64,000 nucleotides of DNA from Limnoperna fortunei (lineage: Eukaryota > Mollusca > Bivalvia > Mytilida > Modiolidae): contig OX104115.1 in assembly GCA_944474755.1 (NCBI GenBank), positions 37,087,080-37,151,079 on the forward strand, given 5' to 3'. The position numbers and the translations under genes were made by a program. Numbering within the stretch: position 1 is the first letter of the stretch; every line of letters begins with the position of its first letter. The notes under the pieces are model-generated. The model saw nothing but the letters and a program-made list of their open reading frames with translations, was not told the DNA's origin and searched no databases. Below are positions 47,021 to 57,900 of this stretch, piece by piece.

Positions 47021-47873
47021 ATAAAAACTTTGCGGCAATCCCTATCTCGGATTGCCATAATCGTAATTTTTTATTTTTTAATTTCTTTACCTAAAACAAT
47101 TTATATTACCGAAATATCTAGATTTTCCACTAATCATCATTGAAATATGATGTTAGAAATTAAAATTATTACAGAATTAAAAGAAATAAAGTTAATAGAC
47201 CAATTTCATTGATTGGTACAAGGTCGGAAATGCTGCAATTTTTTTTTTATGGCAAAAAAGTAGAATGGGCGCCAAAGTTTAAACTCAAATATGGAAAAGT
47301 TTTTAATCAATCCACAGTAATTAAGTGATTAATTATCAAATAATATATAGGCATGTCGATTACATAAATACTTTGATTACCTTGGGTCATAAACTTGTAC
47401 CTTAGGTAATATGTTTGGATTTACCTGTGCAGATTTACAATGTAGACAATGAAAATTTTTATATTTCAAAATTTTAAGTGGCGAATTACCTCCAAATATT
47501 TTCGTTATTTCTGAAAAGGATTCGCCATTTGCGAAAGTGGCGATTGCTAGCTAATGGCATACAGTATGGGCAAAGACCTACAGTAGAGCTAGGATTCGAT
47601 TTGCTCCATTTCAAACTCAGAAATATGAAAACAATTACTGCACAAGGAGCGATTCTTGCCATACGATCTTTTCACATTTTTGTGAAAAACTGGCATCAAA
47701 AATTATAATCGTAACTTGTTTTGGAGGACAATTTATTTCAAACTTTAACTCTAAAAGTTCTATGGTCGTCACCATGACTTAATTTATAGGGTATCATAAC
47801 GACTCGCCCCATATTAATAACGAGTCACCCCACCCAATAACGACTTGCCCCACATATATAAAATAAAATTAAC

Positions 47874-48015
47874 AAGTGGCTTAGCAATTTAGAGTTTTGT
47901 TTTGAGAAATCTATATACCTGAACATGAATGAATTTTAAATTAATCAAAATTGTACTTCATTCATGTTCAGGCCAATAGATTTCTAAAAAAACCCTCTAA
48001 ATTGCTAAGCCACTT
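47874..48015. repeat. Hairpin inside the outer TIR element
   Basis: Arms aagtggcttagcaatttaga and tctaaattgctaagccactt, with an inner match of cctgaacatgaatgaa to ttcattcatgttcagg. About 60-bp arms with small bulges. Confidence 0.8.
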
Positions 48016-48093
48016 ATTACAATGAGATCCACCGCCAATTAAAACACCTAGCAGTACAATATACGCAGATTAAAAAATTTACACTATCAATTA

Positions 48094-48551
48094 TATTAGG
48101 CAAAAAAAAAAATGTGTGTTTCCGGTTACCCGACCCTACCTATTTTTTTGAAGCCGACCCTAAAGTTTTTTTTTGCGTTTTTAAAGAAGGTTACTTCGAA
48201 CCGGAAAACTCCCGGTATTGTTCCGGGTTTTACTTCTATTTTCATACTTCCGCCCCAACATGACAGCAAATGTAAACATATGAACGCTTGTAACGAAATT
48301 GAACGCTTGTAACCTCATTCAATGACTGTATTAGTGTATACTTTTAAAGGCTTTATTTTATAGTAAATTCTTGAAACTTACAAGCTTTACACCTACAAAG
48401 TTATAAAAGATAAAGGTAAACGTTAAAACATTAAATAACTAATTTAACAAACACGATTCCCAAAAACCAAAAACCAAAAAAAAATCTACCTACCTGCCTT
48501 CTTTATAAATCTATGTAACCGGAAAAACACATATTTTTTTGTTTGGCCTTA
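48094..48551. mobile_element. Nested MITE, about 460 bp
   Basis: Ends aggcaaaaaaaaaaatgtgt and gtttccggttac at the left, gtaaccggaaaaacacatat and ttttttgtttggcct at the right, in inverted orientation. It splits the outer element, so it inserted later. Confidence 0.72.
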
Positions 48552-48776
48552 TAAAGTATTAAATATATAAATTGATATTATAAATTTTATATTTTACATA
48601 TGTGGGGCGAGTTGTTATTAATATTGGGCGACTCGAGATATAGTTATTGATAGTCATGGGAAATCAGTGTCTCAAATATGTCTCCAAACATTTTTGCTCA
48701 GTCAAAGGTAGTGTTTCCTATCCTGGATTTGAGTTTTCCCTGGCATGACAGTGAGTAATGCAATCGGTGTCTAATT

Positions 48777-48960
48777 AGTGCCAGGCACTGCTTACTCGTC
48801 GAAAGCACCCGAGTGCACCTATGATTTTTTTTGGGTTTGGATTACTCTCTATGTGTTTTATATTTTTGATTTTGTGTTGTGTTGGTCTATATCCGGATTT
48901 GTAACTGTCCTTTGACTTTTGGCTTATGTTGTTCAGTCGTTTTTTTTTTTGCTATTTTCT
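48777..48960 (+). repeat. Dispersed repeat, same family as 17460-17640
   Basis: cttactcgtcgaaagcaccc, gagtgcacctatgatttttt, ttgggtttggattactctct, ggtctatatccggatttgta. It directly abuts the 9-bp duplication of the following element. Confidence 0.5.
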
Positions 48961-48976
48961 TTCAAAGAAACAACAC

Positions 48977-51549
48977 ATGTCAAAATAGTCCGATAATCCT
49001 CTGCCGTCCAACACTCTTTTTTTTGCGTGGGACGTCAGAGAGCTTTCCATAAGCAAAACAGCGTCTGCAAATTTCACCGTGTCCAGATGTTAAACAGGGG
49101 TCGCGCTGGGCTTCGCCAATGTCGCCAATTGCGATTTTTTTTTCATTTGGCGACAAAATATTGCGTCTGGCGATTTTTTTGGCGCCAAGGTTTTATAGTG
49201 TTAAACGATGCATGCACGTTTTAAATTAATCGGTAATCGGCGATTGCATCATTAAAGATCCTTTGTCGGCTTCTATGGTCGTAAATACACGTGTATTGTG
49301 TAGTATCCAGTGACATGTGTGTTATTTGGAGTTATTAAACGGAAATCGGCAATAAATGAATCAACAAAGTTTTCTGATGAAAAGCAGCTTTACCTGCATC
49401 ACATTGAGGCTAGAAGTGTAATAAAACAATTGATGCTGTTAATTAATTTATAAAAATAACAAAACAAACATATATTTGTAGTAATATTTTTTTTTATAAT
49501 GTAATTAATAAAATACAGGTATGAAAACTGACGTCGTTGTTGAGTGATTTCCGGACCGGATGTCCGTCTTAATTTCGTAATTAGAAAACTATTACACATG
49601 CGTAGTTTTATTTTCAGTATTTCCGGTTTTAAGTTCATTCACGGGAATAGATGTTTCTAATAAATTACTGTAAAATTTTGGTTTTCTGCCAACAAGAAAT
49701 CACTCACACATCTTTTCATGATTAAAATACAATTAGTGTACGGGCTGCTCGAGACCAAACTTTTGAAAAATTGAATTAAGAGTCCGGCAAACTTGGATTT
49801 CGTCCGACGTTACAGAATATGTCACACATAGCCTGGAACGACATATTACCGATGTATTTAAAATTTTTGCTAAAAATAAATTTCTCCCTCAAAATAACTG
49901 AAATAAGTATGACATTAAATTTAACATGTATATCTCTACTTTACTACCATGTAAAGTTTTTTGAAGTTCTCGTAATGGTTACTGATTTATTTCTTGTCCT
50001 TTCATGCTTTACAAAATCAGTGAGTGAAAAAAGACCTTGACCTATTATCGATGTAGTTTGTCAATCTTCTTAAAATAACTCCGGTAAGAAACTTAAGCAC
50101 ATGGCAATCATTTGTTTTATACTAGAAATATATAAATGATAAAAATATAATTTATTACAACTTTGTTAATTATAAATGTAAAAATATTTTACAACTTTGT
50201 AGTTTCATCCTGATGGGACATAAAAAATCTGCTACGTAAACGAAAAACTGTAACCATTGAATTTGCAGAAAGCTTCCGACTTGCACTCCGACAGCAAACA
50301 ATACCTCATAAGTACCAACACTTTCAAAATAAAATTACTTTTGTTTAAACGTCTTTGTTTCATTCTTGTATCATTTATCATTTCATTTATTTATTACGAA
50401 AACACCGAACATAGTCTTAATTGCGGTGTGAAACTTAAGGATCCTCTGCTTTATTGATCAGTTCCCAAATTTTGTTTATGTTGACACACATAAATGGTTG
50501 TGACCTGATTTTTTGTTTTTAATAAAATTTGATCGAGATGGCTCCACCCACTTCAGAAAATTTTGATTATTTTTGTAACAGGCATGCGTAGGACCGACAG
50601 GAAATTACCTTTTGGATATTAGGGAGAAAATGTGTTCCATTTGCCGTCAATGCAAAAATTTCTAACAAAGTTCTAAGCAAATTGTCTGCTTTACATTCCA
50701 CAAATCATTTAGTCAGTTTTTGAGAGTAATGCCAAAGTATTCAAGAAGTGAACAAATGCATCGGTAATATGCATACATCGATAATAGGTCGTTTCATTAT
50801 ACTACATATAAATATAGTGTTAAACAATTTCGTCATGTCATATACTATTCTAGCGATTTCTAATATGGCGACACTTTTACAAAACTGGCGACGGAAAATT
50901 GCAGTTGTATATATAATTTGCCTCTTTAGATATTTTTATCTCTGAATATAATTTTCATACCTTCAGTTCAATCAAGCTAATTTAAGCACTAGATTTAAGT
51001 CACATTGTTGTCACGTGACTTTTTGTTCAAATGAAGTGAAATGTCGGAATGTAAGGGTACCAAAACTAGTACCAATGGAAATGAGCTTAGAAATGAACTT
51101 AAATCATTTTGATTGAGGCATGATGATTATATTCATAGAGAGAAAAATATCTAAAGAAGCGAATTATATATAGTAGGAAGGACCTCACGGTATCGATCTA
51201 TTTATGAATCCACCTTTTTTCGTCAACCATAAACAACATAAATAAACAAACTTATCTCGGTTTCTTTCTTGTTATATCCACTGATATTATTAGTCTCCCT
51301 ATCTCGCCAATTCTGATTGTTATCATATTTTATCATGTTTTTAAAATTCACATTTTTCGGCCATGTTAAAATTAAGTAGATTGATACAACGAGGTTCCTA
51401 TATATGGACGAAAATGGTTGTTAACCCCGGGACACGATGAAATTTGCCGACCCAGAGCTGTGTCGCAAAATCCGCTGTTTTGCTTATGGAGAGCTCTCTG
51501 ACGTCCCACGCAAAAAAAGAAAAGAAAAACTCTCGGACTAATGTCAAAA
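48977..51549. mobile_element. 2555-bp non-autonomous DNA transposon with 9-bp target duplication
   Basis: The element is 48986-51540. It begins tagtccga and ends tcggacta. The inverted ends share gcgtgggacgtcagagag, ataagcaaaacagcg and a diverged block around gcaaatttca, about 100 bp in all. It is flanked by atgtcaaaa on both sides (48977-48985 and 51541-51549), a clean 9-bp duplication. Nine-base duplications with long inverted ends are typical of Mutator-like elements, but no transposase reading frame is recognisable, so it would need a helper. Confidence 0.8.
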
Positions 51550-52193
51550 CAGCAATAATTATGAATTCGCCCTGCAAAAGTGTGTTGTTTGCATAAATAT
51601 AACTACATTTTTTGCTTTTCCCAGCAAACAAACTGTTTTGCCTCTATGAGAAGGTAGTTGTGAAGCATTAACCCTAGGTTTTGTGAATTCCATTTTCCAA
51701 TATTTTCCCGCGCAATTATTCTTTCTTCATAAATGTTTCGATTCAAACATACAAATCCTCGTTTTATTAAACACGCAAGATAACATGAATTAGAAAAAAA
51801 CATTGCCGGATAGACCGAGAATTCCGGCAGGTATTTTTAGCAAACCTAGAACTAGCCGAATCTCACTAGTTGTGACATATTACATACCTAAAGGAAACGG
51901 AACAGAAGGGAACTACAAAACTAAATATATGAATCTTTTAGTGAATAATTCTGAATTGGACAGTTGTAAATATCCTCACAGGTCTAGTGAGTAGAGTAAC
52001 AACAATTAAGCAGCAATGAACAAAAGGAAAAGGGGGGGGTTGATTTGATTTAATTTAATCCGACTGGAAAGTGTTCCGCCAGTGATTTATCACTTACTCT
52101 TCATTAAGCTACTTTTAATAAGTCTAAATAATTCAGAAGCAATTGTAGAAGCATTAAGATGTTTAAATGAAATGAATAAATAATCTCCAATGT

Positions 52194-52245
52194 TTTACAT
52201 CAGGGACAGTCTATACTACTATTACTAGACTGTCCCTGTTTACAT
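52194..52245. mobile_element. Second 38-bp palindromic insertion with 7-bp target duplication
   Basis: 52201-52238 starts cagggacagtcta and ends tagactgtccctg, with a 12-base centre that is only partly self-complementary. It is flanked by tttacat on both sides (52194-52200 and 52239-52245). Same length and ends as the insertion at 39992-40029. Confidence 0.8.
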
Positions 52246-54373
52246 GTATAAATGTTGATTCTTGTAAATATGTATAGATAATTGTAATAAAATGTAATAT
52301 AATTTGTCCTGACATACATAACCAGTTATTCTAAACAATAAAATATTATATTATATTAAAAATGCAATTTATTTTCATTATAATATTCTACAGATTTCAT
52401 GAAGTTGAAAATCACTAATATTCAATCAGGCATATCAAAAGATTTGTCTGATTGAACAAAATTTTCCACACAGATTTTAAGCATTATTATGTCAACATTT
52501 GGTTGAATACACTTTAAAACTTTGGCAGTCAGGTGCTCTTTTCACAAAAACAAGTAAGAGTAAATTGTTTAATTCTCTGAAATTTTTCTTTTTTTTTTCA
52601 TTATAAAATATAAATTATTTTCAGTACCATGAGCTTGAAGCTAAATATTTGTTCTGGGACCCTACTGTAAATAGGCTTTAAGCTTTTGTAGGTAATACCA
52701 GTTTTAAAATTAAATTTTTAGAACCATCTACATGTATACACAATATTTTATTTTACTATTGCAAACTACACATTTGCACTCTCCTCTCATAAAGACTTCA
52801 CATCCTACATATCTTAGCTTCTGTTAGATACTAAAATATTCATAAGGGGGTGTGTCATAATTATATACATGTACATAGTTACATTTATTATTGGAAACCA
52901 AAATTCACTAACCTGTATGCACATACTAGTAGTATTACATGTATAACCGGAGGGAGAAATCATTATGAAAGATGGCTGGAGAGAAACTGTAAACAGCAGA
53001 CGTACGTTATCGCAGGACAAGCTCTACAAAAAATACATGTACTAGTATGTCAAGTAATGTTTTATAAGACATCATGATAGCTCAAAGGTAGTAGTCTTCA
53101 AGGTGGACAAGTTTCTTGGACAGACAACACCTGATATTACCATCTGCTTTGTATATTTTATATAAATATGGGGCTGGTTATACATGTAGATTTTTTTTTT
53201 ATTATTCATTTTGTCTGGAACATATTATTTTTCAGACAGTCTTACAGAATCACGGTTCCTCTTATGGAATCCAGATAATAGAAACAAGAATTACGTCCAT
53301 TACTTAGAAGATGCAGTTATCAATGTTACAAAAATGTGTTCATGACATGAATGACTGTACGCCATGTATGGAAAGTAAATAAAGCATACCTTTATTGTAT
53401 AGGATTGTCCATACAACCATGCCATGATATATCTCTACCATTCATCTCTTACAATATAAATATATACAATAAACTACTCTTTCCATCCATCTTATACATC
53501 TTGCATGCTATCTTTCTGATTCTTGTGGTGGGCCTCTTATCTTTATCCTGCTGTATTAATTTTAACCTGTATTCTAATGCTTACCTCTTCAAACTATTGA
53601 ATTGTTGCTAGTATAACCAAGCTTTACGTGACGGCTTTTGTTTGCTTACCTTTCTGTTATTGTACATTTCACACATTAGCTACAATGTAGATCCTGGGAC
53701 ATTTTTTTTATATTTTGAAGAGATAATGAAACATTAAAGGTTCTACATTATTGTAGACTTATTATCTTTTGTCTAAACTAAAGACTTAGTTTCATGCAAG
53801 TTTTATGCTTGGTTTCTTTAACAACAAGTTTATATATGGATTATATAATGGAAATAGGCAAGATTTGATTTGAATGTTGTAGAATTAGGTTTTAAGTCTT
53901 ACAATGCATTGTGGGATTATACACTACAAATAAGGCGGGTTTTACTTTTCTGTCCATCAGTAGGCAGCCAACCAATGTCCATTCTACTTTGACCTCCCAT
54001 GGTAAAGAGTGGGCAGGTTAAACCAGGCTCCATGTTTCTCCCACCCTGTACCTACTTCCTGGACAGGTATTAATGGTGAAAAAAAGCCCAACTAAACTGT
54101 AGTGTATTGCTCATAACTTAATCTATTGGTTGAATCTGAGCTTTCTTTTTGTGGGAGGTGATAGGAAAAGATTTTTTTTTTCTTTTTTATTGAATTTTTT
54201 TATATTTGATTTTTAAAATATGTAATTAAATTAAATTACATTTGAATGAAGAAACTAATAACACTGACCATCTACCAAGACCAACTTAAAGTTTATTTGA
54301 AGGGGTGGGGAAAAGAGTCAATGTAGTACTACAAGTACATGTGCATGTTCTATCCTGATTTCTCATGTTCTTG

Positions 54374-54640
54374 GGTCGTCGGTGGTTGAGAGGTAGTTAT
54401 TCATCTACTATATAGTATTAATAACAGCCTTTCAACTGTGAGTTAGTGAGTTCGAGTCACACTGCGATTCAGGGTGCACTTGAGTCCAATCTTAATTGAC
54501 GAGGATTGCCTGTTGTTATACCAAAGGTTAGGGGTTTTCTCCAGGTACTTTGTCTTACACTCTCCTAATAAAAACTGGACGACACTATATTGCTGAAAAA
54601 TTGCTTAAGTTTCATTAAACACCATTCAAACAAACAAATG
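54374..54640 (+). repeat. tRNA-derived SINE upstream of AASDHPPT exon 1
   Basis: Head gggtcgtcggtggttgagag, B-box-like gagttcgagtcac, body aattgacgaggattgcctg, tail attgctgaaaaattgctt then taaacaccattcaaacaaac. Full length. Confidence 0.85.
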
Positions 54641-54816
54641 GTCTTCAAGTTCTTCATGATCTAAGCTGTGCAATGTTGAAGAGCATGCTTGCCATATTTG
54701 AGTCTGTGATTGGTAAAAACAATGTTAACACACTCCTCTGTATAAATTTTAGTATGTATCGTTATTACCACAAATTGTGACATTTTACTGGTAATCACAG
54801 ATGTTTATCTTTCCAG

Positions 54817-54976
54817 TTATATGAGAAAAGCCATGGAGCATGTTCGATGGGCGTTTAATTTTACCAACTGGCATCCTACTAAAGCTGAATGGACCTTCTG
54901 TAACCAGTGTATACAGCAGGAAGAGAGGGAAAGAATAAGGAAATTTTATTTTCAAAAAGATGCCAAAGCAGCCATG
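54817..54976 (+). CDS. AASDHPPT: AASDHPPT first recognised exon
   Basis: Encodes MRKAMEHVRWAFNFTNWHPT, KAEWTFCNQCIQQEERERIR and KFYFQKDAKAAM. The DAKAAM end is a conserved family feature. Donor GCCATG|GTAGGTAC, phase 0. The region upstream stays open for a few codons, so whether this is the first exon is unsettled. Confidence 0.9.
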
Positions 54977-57900
54977 GTAGGTACTACATGAAATGCACTC
55001 CTAATGACTTATAGCGAGCATCCCAGATGCAACATACAGAGCATGCATGTGTGTAAAAAAAAGTCATGTGATCAATAGGAACAAATCCATTTCAGATTGT
55101 AACTGAGCTATCTGAAGAAAATATTACTAAAATTAATATAAAATTAGACAAAAATAATAATAATAATAATAAATGCTTTATTTAAAGAGGGTAACTCAGT
55201 TAGTTAAAAACTAATCTTCCCTGAGGCCCTCATAAAGTTCATCATACAAAGTTACATGAATACAAGAGATAACATAATACATGTATTACACAATTACAAA
55301 AAAAAGAAAAGGAAAAAAAATATATAAAATGAAAGTTCACATTACAATCACAGGCACTTGGGGTCAGGATAATTTTTTTTTATGGAATAAAAAGCAAATA
55401 AATGAATTTACAGTGTGTATTCACTCGTTTGGTAACTAGTCTGACATGTCTCATTGTGAAATATTGATCTAAGAAAAATAATATTTTTTTTCTTTATTAT
55501 ATAAGAACTAATAAAGAAAAAAATATTATTTTTCTTAGATCAATATTTCACAATGAGACATGTCAGACTAGTTACCAAACGAGTGAATACACACTGTAAA
55601 TTCATTTATTTGCTTTTTATTCCATAAAAAAAATTATCCTGACCCCAAGTGCCTGTGATTACAATTAAAATAATGAAGCTTAGCATACAAACACACATCA
55701 TCAAAACTGATGAACAAGAAACATTAAACATGTAAATGTTAAGGTCCATATTGTATACAAAGTATAACATTATAAATCGTCTAAATTATCTCTTGATTTT
55801 GTGTATTCAATAAAAATGATTTTAATTTAATCTTAAAAGTATCTAGAGATTTAGAGGAACGTACAGTGATTGGAAGTCTATTCCAGAGAAAAGGTCCAGA
55901 ATAGAAAAAGGATTGTTTAAAAAGCTCTGTTTTTGGTTTTGGAATACACAAATCTCCATTTGTTGCATTTCGTAATTGATAAGGATTTTCATTAGAGATG
56001 TAATTTATCTTTCTTGTAAGATATTGTGGGGCTTCATTATTAATGAATTTATGAACTAAAATACATTTATGATACAGAATTCTATTTTGAACTGTCAAAA
56101 ATTCTAACTTTTTGAAAAGAGGAGCAGATGGGGCTAAAAAGTCAGCATCTAAAATAAGTCTGACAACTCTTTTTTGGAGTTTTGCAATACGATTCAAGTT
56201 TACTGCACTACAATTTCCCCAAATAGTGATACAATAGTCAATTAAAGGCAAAATATAACCATTATAAAACAGTTTCATTGAATCAAGAGTTAGATACCTT
56301 TTAATCTTTGACAACAAATAGATTTGACTTGAAATTTTTGAACAAACACTGTCAACTTGTTCAGTCCAGTGTAGATTAGAGTCAATTTTAATTCCTAGAA
56401 TTTTTTCACAATTTGAAATCTCCAATGGTATTGATTTAAGACAGAGATTGAAATTTTTATTTTGTGTAACAAGCTTTTGCTTAGTTCCAATAACCATACA
56501 CTTTGTTTTACTACAATTTATAAACATTTTATTTTCTTGACACCATTTTTCAATTTCAAGTATGTCTTCTTGAATTTTGGGTTGCAGAACATCTACATTT
56601 TTACCAGATAAATGAATTGTTGAGTCATCTGCATATAGATCAGTAAGGGAATGTTTAACATGAAGGGGAAAATCATTAATATATAATATAAAGAGAAGAG
56701 GCCCAAGTATTGAACCTTGGGGGACACCATACTTGATTTTCATTGGATCAGATTTAATATTTCCTATTTGGACTTGTTGTGTTTGATTGTTCAAATATGA
56801 CCTGAAAAATTCAACTGTTTTTGTATTACATCCATATATATTTAATTTTTTGCATAATATATCATGGTCAACTACATCAAAAGCTTTTCTTAGGTCCAGA
56901 AGGATTGCAATATTTATGTTCCCTTCATTAATTTGTTCAAGAAAATGTTCAAAAATTTGACATCATGGGGGGAGGGGGGGGGAAGTTATTATTTTTTTTA
57001 ATAATTACAAAAATATCAGAAAATTTTTTAGCAATCTGGAAAGCTGTATTTTAAATTGACAGTTTTGTGACTTCAACAATACATTAGAAAAAGATGTCCA
57101 ACGGAATGCATAGACAATGTTAGGATGCTTTGAAGTAGTCACATCCCTAATGGAATGTGAGGCACTGTTAGGATGCTTTAAAGTAATGTCATGAACAAGT
57201 GTATTTTCTGTTGTACTTTGTAATTCCCAAAATTTCATGTGCAATTTTGTCTAATTCATCAATATGTTATAACCTCTCTTGTAGGAATTCTGGGAAATTG
57301 TAATCGTAGTTTTAACCTTTTCTTTATAGATGCTATTGCTGACACAATATTGCTACTTTATGTATGTTCGTGTCAGATTGGTATTATTATGCATTAATCA
57401 GTGTTAATAAGGAGTTCTACTTTAACAGTCAGTTTGTACAGGTGATAACAGCAATGTCTATTTTTTTATATGTTCATTTTGTAGTATTTGTTTTAAGGAG
57501 TTTTTCGACACTTTCAGCAATTTTTCATCTGCATCATTCATGACATCTGTTTTTATTTAGGGAGGGACTGAGAATCTATGACCTTCCACAGGAAAACATG
57601 CAGTCCAGGTCAATTAATTAGGATTTACCTTGCCCAAAGTTAAGCTCAGACTCGAAAGTTCATGTTCTTTTTTGTTTTATTAACCACTCTATCATAATAC
57701 TTACAATATAAAAGGGAAAAATATTTATATTGTTTTCCATGTTGATTGCATGTATTGGTGTAGTTTTTATTTATTTATTTATTTTTTGCATGTGATTTTG
57801 CCACTGTTAGTACATAACTTTAAAAACTAGACTGGATATTATTACCCGGTAACGGTTCTCTGGCTTCAACCTCCAGAGCTGCCTAGTTGTGTCACAAGGT

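Larger units (their letters stand above)
47800..48635. mobile_element. TIR element carrying a nested MITE
   Basis: Outer inverted ends: cgactcgccccatattaata at the left and tattaatattgggcgactcg at the right, with a second inner match at gccccacatat/atatgtggggc. The element is interrupted by a MITE at about 48094-48551; without it the outer element is about 380 bp. It also contains a foldback at 47874-48015. Confidence 0.78.
45569..54816. other. Repeat-rich region between RPA3 exon 2 and AASDHPPT exon 1
   Basis: No convincing exon found, though RPA3 exon 1 and any 5' exon of AASDHPPT should lie here. It contains a foldback (46597-47020), a nested TIR element (47800-48635), a 2555-bp TIR element (48986-51540), a 38-bp palindrome insertion (52201-52238) and a SINE (54374-54640). 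Confidence 0.5.
55150..56961 (-). mobile_element. 5'-truncated non-LTR retrotransposon (LINE) in antisense to AASDHPPT
   Basis: An uninterrupted minus frame of about 393 codons (56960-55781) encodes the reverse transcriptase core: LLDLRKAFDVVDHDIL (motif A region), YGVPQGSILGPLLFILYIND (B), LYADDSTIHL (catalytic YADD), then the thumb region and the LPLIDYCITIWGN-type C-terminal domain. No endonuclease domain: the copy starts abruptly at a stop codon and G-run near 56961. The minus-strand 3' end is AT-rich with an (ATT)n tail near 55150-55175, as in CR1/Jockey-type LINEs. The lack of stop codons suggests a recent insertion. Clade not determined. Confidence 0.85.

Noticed and set aside
51398..51803. 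Minus-strand frames at the right end of the 2.55-kb element as a transposase
   Set aside because: No catalytic motif or zinc-finger pattern; they cross the element border, so they are chance frames.
53351..53611. 86-codon plus-strand hydrophobic frame upstream of AASDHPPT
   Set aside because: Composition is typical of T-rich DNA; no domain, no splice connection, and the start context is unremarkable.
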